Source: Neoarius graeffei
Lineage: Eukaryota; Chordata; Actinopteri; Siluriformes; Ariidae
DNA length: 64,000 nucleotides
Assembly (NCBI RefSeq): GCF_027579695.1
Contig: NC_083586.1
Coordinates: forward strand, 7,188,001 to 7,252,000
Direction of reading: 5' to 3'
A program made the translations under genes and the position numbers. The notes under the pieces are model-generated. The model saw only the letters and a program-made list of their open reading frames with translations, did not search any database and had not been told where the DNA came from. This document shows positions 53,590 through 64,000 of the stretch, piece by piece. Within the stretch, counting starts at the first letter, position 1. The number at the start of each line of letters is the position of its first letter.

Positions 53590-55797
53590 ACAGCTTGGTG
53601 GGAGTGGTCAATGAGGAACTGGAAGCAGGCATTGTAATATCCCTTTGTTAAATCCAGTGATGAGTAAAAGCGAGCTGCACCTAACTGATTGAGCAGTTTA
53701 TCAATGCAAGGCATCGGATATAATAATAATAATAATAATAATAATAAAGTTGAACTTGTATAGCGCCTTTCAAGAAACCCAAGGACGCTTTACAATTATA
53801 GACAAAAAAAGGAAAAAAATAAAATAAAATAATAATAAATGAATAAGTAAAAAGTCCACCAAGTAGGGGTCAGGGTGTAATTCACCGAGGTGTAGCAGCC
53901 ACAGTCCCACCAAAAGGTGCACGAAGACGAGTCCCACATCTCCAGCGCAGCCGCCACCAGCAACATCACTCGAACACCACGCTGTGGATCCACAAAGCAA
54001 GCAGAGAAGCTCCGCCATGCAGAGTGCTGGTGTGTCCCAAACTGCCCGCACAGCTGCCGTGACGCCACCGAGCAACATCGCTTGGAACATCACGCCAAGC
54101 ATTAAAGCACAGAGTGCTGGACAACCACGAATGCCAAATGAGCAACAAGCTCACTGCAGTCCACAGCTGGGAGCACAGGCATCGCCCACGGTGAACCAAG
54201 GCCTGGAGGGAACCAATGCCCAAAACTGGGTCCGGAGCTACACCACCACCGGCGGACAAAACACTCAAACATCAAACTACACAAACACACAAAGAAAGAA
54301 AAAAAATGAAAATTGAAAAAGAAAAAAATAAAATAAAAAAAAAAAGCTCTGGTGAGAAGTGGCAGCCAGAATGTGCACGACGTACTCTCAACTGGAAGCA
54401 GAAACGAAAAAAAAAAATTGGTGTAAGAAAAAAATGGTGTAAGAAAAAAATTTGATATGCATCAAATTTAGACACAGCATTGGCTTTTCTATTGTCCACA
54501 CAGAACGGTCTTGGGAGCCAAGCCAACTGGGCTGCTCCCTTCGCTGTGCAACTCCTCAATTAACTCCATCTTAAGCATAGCCTGGAGTTCATATAGAACC
54601 ACATTTTTCTTGTGCTCAGGGAGTCGATATGGGTGGCTGCACACCACCACCCCTGGGGGAGTCTCAGTGTAGTGTTCAATGAGGTCAATGTGACCAGGGA
54701 GGGGCAAGAACACATCACAGAATTCCTCCTGCAATCTAATAAACTGAGACAGTGAGAAGTGGTTTCCACAGGGGACTGGGGTGAATTGGGCTGCACTTTT
54801 TAAACCTACCTCCAGTCCCAGGTTCACCCTCTCTAGAACTACCATTTCCAGAGCCACAAGAAACTCCTCTCTTCATGGTTTCAGGAGATTGAGGTGGTAA
54901 ATTTGACATGTGTTACCTCTATCTGGACATTTGACTTCAGAGTTGACCTCCCCAATTTGCTGTGTGATCTCAAAGGGCCCTTGCCACCTTAGTGAGTAAT
55001 TTGAGGTTGACGTGGGCAGTAAAATGAGAACTTTATCTCCCGGTGCAAATTCCCTTCGCCATGTCCCTCTGTCATACAGGCGAGATTGATGTGTGTGGAA
55101 TTTTGCTCTTAGGTCAAGAACATATTGAATTTAATTTTTGCTTTGAGAAGGCCCTGCCTCCCACTTTTTTCTAGTGATGTCCAAGACACCATGGGGCTTG
55201 CAACCATACAGCAACTCAAATGGGGAAAACTCAGTGGAGGCTTGTGGGACCTCACACACTGCAAACAACAGAGGATCTCACCACCTGTCCAAGTTTTTAG
55301 TGTCCCTGTGAACAAACTTATAAATCATGTTTTTAAGTGTAGAAATGGGCCATGAGATGATTCAGTGTTTTATCCTGCCCTAAAATGCCCAGCCATAGGA
55401 TTATGATGAGCTGCATGGAATAAAAGTTCCCTCTACCACTTCAGGACCATCAACTGTTATCGCTTCCTTAGTTTGAGTGTCCTGTGTCACTTGATATAGA
55501 CTATCCTTAATAATACAAAAATATGGGAGGGAAAGCACAACATTAAGTTGGAGGATTTGGCCATTAATTACTTTCACTTGGTCAAAAGCATACCTCAAAG
55601 ACTTGTCATGTGTCTGCTCCAGTGGAAAATCCTCTAAGGGAGCTCTCCTCCCTCTCTGTGTCATCACAATGCAGAGCTCATGCAGATGGCCCTGGATCAC
55701 CTCCCCAGCTAACGTTGTGGTGGGATGCCCCTGTGACATGCTACTGCAGGACCCATCCACTACTCACTCTTTAATTAATGTTTTAAACTCCAGCTGT
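53590..55797 (-). pseudogene. Second Gmr1-like element, pol fragment
   Basis: Minus strand from 55797 down: protease end and downstream linker (MDGSCSSMSQGHP; LEDFPLEQTHDKSLRYAFDQ), integrase remains (55400-54900, mostly C-terminal; HLNLLK-type block near 54900), then RT N-terminus in 54857-54489 (FCDVFLPLPGHIDLIEHYTETP, SHPYRLPEHKKN), FCVDNRKANAVSKFDAY (54500-54440) and, after a 737 bp insertion, PCIDKLLNQLGAARFYSSLDLTKGY. Gene order is again integrase before RT. The central integrase core is largely deleted. Confidence 0.87.
53719..54455 (-). mobile_element. Non-autonomous LINE-derived retroposon
   Basis: It interrupts the Gmr1-like RT codon stretch between FDAY and PCIDK, with GATAT on both sides (about 53715-53719 and 54456-54460). 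Minus orientation ends with GCGTCCTTGGGTTTCTTGAAAGGCGCTATACAAG followed by (ATT)n, closely matching the 3' end of the LINE at 58146-63183. The GC-rich body (53880-54280) has no RT or endonuclease; its upstream part is T-rich (element strand). It likely uses the LINE's machinery. Confidence 0.75.
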
Positions 55798-55890
55798 TAC
55801 GATACAGAAATAAACCAAGACAAACAATGGAGATTTTTTTTTTTTGCAACAACAATGGTAATTGTATTAACAATGTGCACAATACAGACA
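55798..55890. other. Unassigned sequence before Tc1 element
   Basis: Contains a poly-T run and AACAATGG repeats; it may belong with 57574-58145 as one unit split by the Tc1 insertion. Confidence 0.35.
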
Positions 55891-56208
55891 TACAGTTAGG
55901 TCCATATATATTTGGACACTGACAAATTTTGTTTTTTTTTACCTGTTTACTGAAAAATATTCAATTTGTAGTTATATAATGGACATGGACATAAAGTCCA
56001 GACTTTCAGCTTTCATTTGAGGGTATCCACATTAAAATTGGATGAAGGGTTTAGGAGTTTCAGCTCCTTAACATGTGCCACCCTGTTTTTAAAGGGACCA
56101 AAAGTAATTGGACAATTGACTCAAAGGCTATTTCATGGGCAGGTGTGGGCAATTCCTTCATTATGTCATTCTCAATTAAGCACATAAAAGGCCTGGAGTT
56201 GATTTGCG

Positions 56209-57315
56209 GTGTGGTGCTTGCATTTGGAAGATTTTGCTGTGAAGAAAACGTGGTCAAAGGAGCTCTCCATGCAGGTGAAACAAGCCATCCTTAAGCTGCG
56301 AAAACAGAAAAAACCCATCCAAGAAATTGCTACAATATTAGGAGTGGCAAAATCTACAGTTTGGTACATCCTGAGAAAGAAAGAAAGAAAGAAAGAAAGA
56401 AAAAGAAAGAAAGAAAGCACTGGTGAACTCATCAATGCAAAAAGACCTGGACACTCACAGAAGACAACAGTGGTGGATGATCACAGAATAATTTCCATGG
56501 TGAAGAGAAACCCCTTCACAACAGCCAACCAAGTGAACAACACTCTCCAGGAGGTAGGCGTATCAATATCCAAATCTACCATAAAGATAAGACTGCATGA
56601 AAGTAAATACAGAAGGTTCACGGCACGGTGCAAGCCACTCATAAGCCTTAAGGATAAAAAGGCTAGATTGGACTTTGCTAAAAAACATCTAAAAAAGCCA
56701 GCACAGTTCTGGAAGAACATTCTTTGGACAGATGAAACCAAGATCAACCTCTACCAGAATGATGGAAAGAAAAAAAGTATGGCGAAGGCGTGGTACAGCT
56801 CATGATCCAAAGCATGCCACATCATCTGTAAAACATGGTGGAGGCAGTGTGATGGCTTGGGCATGCATGGCTGCCAGTGGCAATGGGTCACTAGTGTTTA
56901 TTGATGATGTGACACAAGACAAAAGCAGCCGGATGAATTCTGAGGTATTCAGGAGACATACTATGTGCTCAAATCCAGCCAAATGCAGCCAAATAATAAT
57001 CGGCGTTTCATAACACAGATGGACAATGACCCAAAACATAAAGCCAAAGCAACCCAGGAGTTTATTAAAGCAAAGAATTGGAATATTCTTGAATGGCCAA
57101 GTCAGTCACCTGATCTCAACCCAATTGAGCATGCATTTTACTTGTTAAAGACTAAACTTCAGACAGAAAGGCCCACAAACAAACAGCAACTGAAAACCGC
57201 TGCAGTAAAGGCCTGGCAGAGCATTAAAAAGGAGGAAACACAGCGTCTGGTGATGTCCATGAGTTCAAGACTTCAGGCAGTCATTGCCAACAAAGGGTTT
57301 TCAACCAAGTATTAG
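56209..57315 (+). pseudogene. Tc1-like transposase with in-frame microsatellite
   Basis: The DNA-binding part (MSKELSMQVKQAILKLRKQK-like, ATILGVAKSTVWYIL) is followed by a KKERKKERKRKKE stretch caused by a (GAAA)n expansion at 56376-56419. First catalytic block ILWTDETKINLYQ; VKHGGGSVMAWACMAASGNG; QMDNDPKHKAK and SQSPDLNPIEHAFYLLK. Exactly 34 residues separate the second Asp and the Glu, so the DD34E triad is intact. Frame changes near 56770 and 56970 (the latter with an extra CAAATGCAGCCAAA-like duplication) inactivate it. Confidence 0.9.
56376..56419. repeat. (GAAA)n microsatellite within transposase
   Basis: About ten GAAA units with one AAAA interruption, inside the transposase coding region. 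Confidence 0.95.
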
Positions 57316-57573
57316 AAATGAACATTTTATTTACAATTATTTTAATTTGTCCAATTACTTTTGAGCCCCTGAAATGAAGGGATTGTGTTTAAAAAAAATG
57401 CTTTAGTTCTTCACATTTTTATGCAATCATTTTGTTCAAGCCACTGAATTAAAGCTAAAAGTCTGAACTTCAACTGCATCTGAATTGTTTTGTTCAAAAT
57501 TCATTGTGGTAATGTACGGAACCAAAATTAGAAAAATGTTGCCTCTATTCAAATATTTATGAGCCTAACTGTA

Positions 57574-58145
57574 GAAAACAACAAACTTTGGTAACAATAA
57601 AGTTAAATCAATAACATGACAGCCACCCACAAAATTGTGTCCATGAAACCAGTACAACATTCAACAAACAGCTTGAAGCAGTCAACAAAATTCATATCCA
57701 ATGCCTACTCACTTGTCCATGAAAAAACACAAAGTCTGCGTAGACACACAAAGTGAACAGTTCTTCAGCCGGAAGGAAAAAAAAAAAAAAACTCTAAGGG
57801 TAGTTGAATGGATCCGTTTAAAAAAAATGAAATCACAAAATGCAGTTGATATGCATAGAATGCTGTAACAAGAGCGTACAAACAGTGGTGAACTGTCTTG
57901 TCTGCTGATAAACACCATGAAGCGCTACATATGAAACTCTGTGAAAAAAAAAACTCTCTCTCAGAGCTGCGCCAGTGTCCCTTATATATATAGTTTTCTT
58001 TAACAATGCTTCTGATTTTTTGGCAACGTATTATCCATTTTTTTTCTTTTTGGTTAATTTCGGACTCTTCTTGCTTGGTTTTGACACCAGCCTTTTGCAA
58101 TAACCTGTAGCTAACCCGCCTGCGAGCCCCCGCTTTCTTTCCACC
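57574..58145. other. Unassigned sequence
   Basis: No coding content. Contains poly-A runs at 57776-57792 and 57946-57953. A possible piece of LTR or other repeat, but no partner was found in the window. Confidence 0.35.
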
Positions 58146-58958
58146 CACTTGATTTCAGCAGTGGTGAGTGAGTTTCCATCTTTCACCACGCTGTTGTCTG
58201 TTTTATGTGCTGTTAGTCAAATTGCTTCCCTGCACTGTACTCTGGGTGTGGAACCGCTGGTGTTTTGGCTATGTTTATGAGCGGTGTTAGACTAGGTGGC
58301 TTTGCACCTTACATTGGACTGCGTCTGTCCATCTGTTTTTGGATCGTGACTGTGGGTCTGGGTATTTGGTTTTGTGGCCTGGCTTTTACCCATGTTTTAC
58401 ACCTACTTGCCGGAGAAATTAAAAAGCCTTAGTGCGCGGCACCGCTTGGATTCCGCAGTATTTAATCTGTGCCGCTCTATTGGAATCGCGCGCTGCCCTC
58501 GGTATATTCACTGCTCTCTGCGCTCTCTGACTGCTCATTATGCTTCGGAGTCTTCCATACCCATCATATGGACTCACAATCGGATTGCCAAGGTCAACAA
58601 GAATGCTCATGGAATTAATCATGGTGTTCTTCGCTCACTTGGGAAACTGCAAGGTTTTGCTGTCTCTGGATTGTCACCTGTGTTTCCTGCGAAGATTGGC
58701 CTTTTAAACTCCCGCTCTATCACCAACAAAGCGTCACTCATTAATGACCTAATTATCCAAAAGGTCCTGGACATACTTCTGCTGGTGGAAACATGGCAAC
58801 AGGCTGAGGACTATCTACATTTAAATATGTCTGCACCAGCTGAATACACATTTTTCAAAGTCCCATGTCACAGGGAAGGGTGGAGGTCTAGCTGCAGTTT
58901 TCCAATGTGGTTTGAAACTTAAAGAGACTGTTTTTCATGATGTTACATCCTGTGAATA

Positions 58959-60551
58959 CAGTGGGGCAAAAAAGTATTTAGTCAGCCACCAATTGTGCAA
59001 GTTCTCCCACTTAAAAAATGAGAGAGGCCTGTAATTTTCATCATAGGTACACTTCAACTATGAGAGACAGAATGGGGGAAAGAATCCAGGAAATCACATT
59101 GTAGGATTTTTAAATGAATTAATTGGTAAATTCCTTGGTAAAATAAGTATTTAGTCACCTACAAACAAGCAAGATTTCTGGCTCTCACAGACCTGTAATT
59201 TCTTCTTTAAGAGGCTACTCTCTCCTCCACTCGTTACCTGTATTAATGGCACCTGTTTGAACTTGTTATCAGTATAAAAGACACATGTCCACAACCTCAA
59301 ACAGTCACACTCCAAACTCCACTATGGCCAAGACCAAAAAGCTGTCAAAGGACACCAGAAACAAAATTGTAGACCTGCACCAGGCTGGGAAGACTGAATC
59401 TGCAATAGGTAAGCAGCTTGGTGTGAAGAAATCAACTGTGGGAGCAATTATTAGAAAATGGAAGACATACAAGACCACTGATAATCTCCCTCAATCTGGG
59501 GCTCCATGCAAGATCTCACCCCGTGGGGTCAAAATGATCACAAGAATGGTGAGCAAAAATCCCAGAACCACACGGGGGGACCTAGTGAATGACCTGCAGA
59601 GAGCTGGGACCAAAGTAACAAAGGCTACCATCAGTAACACACTACGCCGCCAGGGACTCAAATCCTGCAGTGCCCCCTGCTTAAGCCAGTACATGTCCAG
59701 GCCCGTCTGAAGTTTGCTAGAGAGCATTTGGATGATCCAGAAGAGGACTGGGAGAATGTCATATGGTCAGATGAAACCAAAATAGAACTTTTTGGTAAAA
59801 ACTCAACTTGTCGTGTTTGGAGGAGAAAGAATGTTGAGTTGCATCCAAAGAACACCATACCTACTGTGATGCATGGGGGTGGAAACATCATGCTTTGGGG
59901 CTGTTTTTCTGCAAATGGACCAGGACGACTGATCCGTGTAAAGGAAAGAATGAATGGGGCCATGTATCGTGAGATTTTGAGTGAAAACCTCCTTCCATCA
60001 GCAAGGGCATTGAAGATGAAACGTGGCTGGGTCTTTCAGCATGACAATGATCCCAAACACACCACCCGGGCAATGAAGGAGTGGCTTTGTAAGAAGCATT
60101 TCAAGGTCCTGGAGTGGCCTAGCCAGTCTCCAGAGCTCAACCCCAAAGAAAATCTTTGGAGGGAGTTGAAAGTCCGTGTTGCCCAGCGACAGCCCCAAAA
60201 CATCACTGCTCTAGAGGAGATCTGCATGGAGGAATGGGCCAAAATACCAGCAACAGTGTGTGAAAACCTTGTGAAGACTTACAGAAAACATTTGACCTCT
60301 GTCATTGCCAACAAAGGGTATATAACAAAGTATTGAGATGAACTTTTGTTATTGACCAAATACTTATTTTTCACCATAATTTGCAAATAAATTCTTTAAA
60401 AATCAGACAATGTGATTTTCTGGATTTTTTTCCTCATTTTGTCTCTTATAGTTGAGGTATACCTATGAAGAAAATTGCAGGCCTCTCTCATCTTTTTAAG
60501 TGGGAGAACTTGCAGAATTGGTGACTGACTAAATACTTTTTTGCCCCACTG
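58959..60551 (+). mobile_element. Well-preserved Tc1-like transposon
   Basis: 1593 bp with TA at 58957-58958 and 60552-60553. Terminal repeats CAGTGGGGCAAAAAAGTATTTAGTCAG and its complement at the right end (CTAAATACTTTTTTGCCCCACTG) match almost perfectly. It carries a nearly intact transposase and is the youngest-looking DNA transposon in the window. Confidence 0.96.
59324..60336 (+). pseudogene. Tc1-like transposase, one frame break
   Basis: The start chosen is [20 protein letters not shown] at 59324 (the frame could open at 59285). Helix-turn-helix domains ([43 protein letters not shown]) are followed by a small deletion and frameshift near 59670. In the second frame: [12 protein letters not shown] (Asp at 59770), [24 protein letters not shown] (Asp at 60043) and [11 protein letters not shown] (Glu at 60148), with exactly 34 residues between the last two. 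Ends GYITKY with TGA. About 337 residues, normal length; a single event seems to inactivate it. Confidence 0.93.
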
Positions 60552-61165
60552 TATCTGGCTTTGAAAACCTCCACTCCCACACCGTTGTTGCTGATCTTAA
60601 TGTATCGACCTCCCAAATCATCACCATCTCTTTTTCTGTCTGAACTGAATGAACTGCTAACTGTAGCCTCATCTGTCTGTACTGCTGTCATTCTTCTGGG
60701 TGACTTTAACATTCATGTTGATATTAGTTGCTCCCTTACTGATGAGCTCTTGACTGTCTTTGAATGTTTTGGTTTAACTCAGCATGTTGACTTTCCCACA
60801 CAATCATGGTCATATACTTGACTTTCTTTGCTCTACTGGTACAAAAACTGTATCTGTATTGGGTTCTGATGTAGGATTTACTGACCACAAGTTGATTGAG
60901 TGTTGTCTCAGTGTGCCTTCTTCTAAACTTCCTCTGCGTTCTACTGTCTCTTTCCATAATCTTCCTTCTATTGATGTGCATTCTTTCTCTGCCTCTCTCC
61001 TCTCTTCTTTTTGCAAATTTGCTGAGGTTTCCTCTCCTGATAATACAGTTTCTATTTACAATAATACTATATCTAACACACTTAATACTTTCGCTCCCCT
61101 TAAAACTAGACGTGTCTCCGCAAATCGCACCTCTCCTTGGTTCACCTCTGAGCTTAGGGCCATGA

Positions 61166-63144
61166 AGGCCAAGGGAAGGAGGCTAGAGCACCGTTATAAG
61201 AAAACTGGCCTTACTATTCATCTTTCACTCTTCTCTGAACACATCACAAAGTATAAGGATGCTCTTAATGCTGCCCAATCCTCCTACTATGCTAACATCA
61301 TTAAGATTGGCAATCATAGCCCCAAAACTCTGTTTAATACAGTAAATAAACTTCTTCAGCCTCCTTCCTCAACCATTCCTAGTTCTTCTGCTCAGTGTCA
61401 GGCTTTTTTGGATTTTTTCAAGGATAAAATTGTCAGTATTTACCAACACTTTCATTCTGAAATTCATTCTTCTGTCCCACTAGTAGCTCTTTCTCATAAA
61501 GCTGACTGCTGTCTCTGCTTTCTCTCCTGTTGATTCTTCTAAAGTATTGGAAATTATGTCTAAGTCCTCCTCCTCCTCCTCATGTCTGTTGGACCCTGCA
61601 CCCACTGCACTTCTTAAATCTTGTGTATCTGCTATCTCCCCTTATATTGCTCATTTGATTAATCAGTGTTTTGCTTTAGGCACTGTTCCCATCTCCCTCA
61701 AAATTGCTTCAGTTACACCAATACTAAAGAAACCTGGTCTAGATTCTCTTTCACTGTCCAATTACAGACCCATTTCAAATCTCCCTTTCCTAGCTAAAGT
61801 AATGGAGAGAGTTGTAGCCTCTCAGCTTCATACTTTCCTTGCTCATAATGATCTCTATACCCTTTCAGTCAGGCTTTTGCAATATGCATAGCACTGAATC
61901 TGCTCTCTTAAGAGTTGTTAATGACCTCCTGCTCTCAACTGATGCTGGTCATCTCAATGTCCTTGTTCTCTTGGACCTCACAGCTGCCTTTGACACTGTA
62001 CATCATGAGAGACTCATTTCCAGACTATCTTCTTTTGGTATTACTGGCTTAGCTTTAGCCTGGTTTCAGTCATATCTAGCAAACAGTTTATTTCTATTGG
62101 TGTTTATAAATCATCCACTGCTACTGTTGCTCAAGGTGTGCCTCAGGGTTCTGTCCTTGGTCCCCCTTTTTTATATTATATGTTTCTCCTGTAGGCCACA
62201 TTATTCATAACCATGGCCTTAATTTTCATTGTTATGCTGATGATATTCAAATCTACATCACTATCACCCCTTCCATAGCCTCTGTTCAGCTGCTAAGGAC
62301 TTGCATCACTGACCTTAAGCAATGGCTGCATAAGAACTGCCTTAAACTTAATGCTGGCAAAACGGAGGTTCTATTAGTAGGTACCAAAAGACAGGTTCAG
62401 AATTTCTCCAGTTTTACTATTGATGTTGATGGTGTGTCTATTCATCCTTCCCAAGTTATAAAAAACCTTGGAGTTATCTTTGACTCCACCCTTACATTTG
62501 AACTCCATCTTAAACTAATTACAAAGAATGCTTTCTTTCACCTCTGCAATATTGCACGTCTCCGCCCTTTTCTCTTGGAAACTGATGCCAATATGTTGGT
62601 CAATGCATTTATTTTTTCTCATCTTGATTATTGCAATTCTCTCTTTTATGGTCTCCCTGCCACATTGCTAAATCGCCTGCAGTACATCCAAAACTCAGCA
62701 GCAAGAGCCCTCACACTCACCAAGCGCACTGCTCACATCACTCCTGTTTTACAGCAACTGCACTGGTTGCCAGTTATCTCTTGGATCAAATACAAAATCC
62801 TGCTTTTAACCTATAAAGCTCTTCATGGTTTCGCTCCTTCCTATCTCTGTGAGCTAATTCATTTGTACTGTCCCTCCCGCTCCCTCAGATCTTCTGTCTG
62901 TGGACTTCTGACTGTTCCACGTTTTAAACTGGCATCTATGGGTCGCAGATCATTTAGTGTTGCTGCTCCTAAACTTTGGAACTCATTACCACAATCACTT
63001 CATGACTGTTCCACTCTCTCTTCCCTCAAAGCTAACTTGAAAACTTCTCTTTACCTCACACTATTCTTCCTAGTTTTTTTTTTTTTGGGTGGTAACTCTT
63101 TTGTAAAGCATCCTTGGGTTTGTGAAAGGCACTATATAAATTGA
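61166..63144 (+). pseudogene. LINE reverse transcriptase and C-terminal domain
   Basis: Linker HITKYKDALNAAQSSYYANII, then RT: LSNYRPISNLPFLAKVMERVV, an STESALLRVVNDLLL block, VLLDLTAAFDTVHHERLISRL, a VPQGSVLGP-type block split by a frameshift near 62140, and CYADDIQIY (YADD at 62233-62244). Then KNLGVIFDSTLTFELHLK, FSHLDYCNSLFYGLP, LQYIQNSAARALT, LHWLPVISWIKYK and NSLPQSLHDCSTL. Frames change near 61540, 61880 and 62200-62430. Catalytic Asp residues are conserved. Confidence 0.92.
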
Positions 63145-63146
<2 letters not shown>

Positions 63147-63181
<35 letters not shown>

Positions 63182-63183
63182 TT
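63147..63183. repeat. (ATT)n tail of the LINE
   Basis: About twelve ATT units directly after the LINE 3' terminus, as expected for a template-derived tail. Confidence 0.95.
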
Positions 63184-63354
63184 ATTATATATCTTGGTTC
63201 TAGAACATGCATGATTTCTCAGTCCATGTTTACTTCCATACTGACAGAAATTGACAAACAGGAAGTTGACATCAGCCAAACACTATCAAAACAAAGCTGT
63301 CTAGAACCAACTAATACACACAAAACTAAGTCAGACATGTATCAAAACAAAACA
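63184..63354. other. Unassigned sequence
   Basis: AT-rich, no feature recognised; lies between the LINE tail and the gag fragment. Confidence 0.4.
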
Positions 63355-64000
63355 ATCTTGAATCCTCACAACTATCTTGTATGCGCTTGCTCGATCAGGG
63401 TTAACCTGTGGTGTGTCAGGGATGTGAATCAGTAGCCCAGCCTCCTTGTGGAAATGCTGATTCCCCACCTTCCCTCTGCACCAACAGACCTGCCTGGGCT
63501 CACTCCCAGTTCAGTTGGGCATGGATGAGTTCACATGTGGAGAAAAAGAGGGGGTTAACAGCAGCACCGACACAAAAGAAAAAAAGAGAAAACCACAAGG
63601 ACAGACATGAGTGCGGGTAAAAGGTTTTGGGGGAATTGGCCCCCATTTCCATGGAGCTGGGGTAGAGGAGGGGCAAGGAGATGGAGGGAGAGAGGGAGTG
63701 GGAGAAAGCAAAAGTGAAAGAGCAGAGAAGAAGCTGCAGGAGCACTTGCTTCCAGAAACCCCATCTGGTGGTCTTCTGCCTGCTGGACCACCTCCTCCAG
63801 TGATGCCACTTGGTGACACTGGACCCATGTTGATGGCAGTTGGGCGACAAACTGTTCCAGCATCACATGGTCGATGATGTACTGTATGCCACACTTCACC
63901 TGCCTGTAACTAGTGTCGGTAGGCATCTTGGAGCTGCTGCAAGAATGCAAACAGCTAGTCGCCTTCACCGTATACTAGTGCATGGAACTGCTGGTGATGC
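63355..64000 (-). pseudogene. Gmr1-like Gag fragment, continues past window end
   Basis: The minus-strand frame 63968-63555 reads YIIDHVMLEQFVAQLPSTWVQCHQ, then LEEVVQQAEDHQMG, closely matching the element-2 Gag (IDQVVLEQFIARLPAGTAEWV, AIELAEDHLAAV). Toward 63450 a damaged zinc knuckle (VCWCRGKVGN-like) is followed by an IPDTPQVNPDRASAYKI-like block matching the Gag-protease junction. It runs off the end of the window. Probably the 5' part of the copy at 53590-55797. Confidence 0.8.

Larger units (their letters stand above)
55893..57571 (+). mobile_element. Tc1-like transposon with both terminal repeats
   Basis: 1679 bp between TA dinucleotides (55891-55892 and 57572-57573). The ends CAGTTAGGTCCATATATATTTGG and CAAATATTTATGAGCCTAACTG form inverted repeats. 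It contains a nearly complete transposase in two to three overlapping frames. Confidence 0.93.
58374..61165 (+). pseudogene. LINE AP endonuclease, split by Tc1
   Basis: Before the Tc1: KIGLLNSRSITNKASLINDLI and LLLVETWQQAED (58374-58922). After it: AVILLGDFNIHVDISCSLTDELL, a THNHGH-type block and FTDHKLIECCLSVPSS (60561-61000). The join would continue through one TA codon region once the Tc1 is ignored. A frameshift near 60815 and another near 58860 add to the damage. Confidence 0.88.
58146..63183 (+). mobile_element. L2/CR1-type LINE interrupted by a Tc1 element
   Basis: The plus strand runs 5' UTR (about 58146-58370), ORF2 endonuclease start, Tc1 insertion (58957-60553), rest of the endonuclease, linker, RT, C-terminal domain, and a 3' UTR ending CATCCTTGGGTTTGTGAAAGGCACTATATAAATTGAC plus (ATT)n. 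Without the Tc1 it is about 3.4 kb. No ORF1 was seen. The minus-strand copy at 49375-50704 belongs to the same family. Confidence 0.88.

Noticed and set aside
53770..54316. Several short Ala/Cys-rich frames on both strands
   Set aside because: They lie in the GC-rich body of a small retroposon; none has a known motif or continues across copies.

Overview
The window looks like a stretch of teleost fish nuclear genome made almost entirely of transposable elements. I found no host exon, tRNA, rRNA or host regulatory element that I could defend. The evidence for a fish is the combination of families: many copies of a tRNA-derived DANA/Mermaid-type SINE, many Tc1-like transposons, L2-type LINEs (one with an esterase ORF1), an RLE-bearing R2-group LINE, Penelope-like elements, a chromodomain Ty3/gypsy element and Gmr1-like gypsy elements. 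The species cannot be named from this.

Layout. 1-4.4 kb: a Tc1 remnant, then a Tc1-like transposon (1055-3385) carrying two SINEs and a LINE tail, then another Tc1 remnant. 4.4-5.4 kb: a Penelope-like insertion folded into a ~400 bp inverted repeat with a hammerhead-like motif in each arm. 5.9-7.2 kb: a composite SINE and nested Tc1-type MITEs. 7.2-12.1 kb: a chromodomain Ty3/gypsy element on the minus strand with both LTRs and a tandemly duplicated chromodomain. 14.9-19.8 kb: a complete but inactivated gypsy-type element, minus strand, with LTRs, PBS, PPT and TSD; its integrase lies upstream of reverse transcriptase (Gmr1-type order). 20.4-23.3 kb: a Tc1 remnant, two copies of one SINE sharing flanking DNA, and a solo LTR. 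23.8-27.6 kb: a nearly full-length LINE (minus) with a SINE inside its endonuclease.

28.2-36.2 kb: Tc1 pseudogenes, an L2 LINE (minus) cut by a solo LTR, a second solo LTR between two opposed Tc1 pieces, and a gypsy integrase fragment. 37.0-40.9 kb: an R2-group LINE (plus). 41.6-47.1 kb: a nearly full-length L2 LINE (plus). 47.1-50.7 kb: Penelope and LINE fragments. 50.7-53.6 kb: an endogenous-retrovirus pol fragment (minus). 53.6-55.8 kb and 63.35-64.0 kb: two blocks of a second Gmr1-like element that are probably halves of one copy, separated by a Tc1 element (55.9-57.6 kb) and a LINE (58.1-63.2 kb) that itself contains the best-preserved Tc1 element (58.96-60.55 kb).

The genes do not form host pathways. 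Each cluster is the replication machinery of one element (gag/protease/RT/RNase H/integrase, EN/RT, or DDE transposase), and nearly every coding region is broken by stops, frameshifts or later insertions. Boundaries are best where target-site duplications or TIRs are visible; elsewhere they are approximate.
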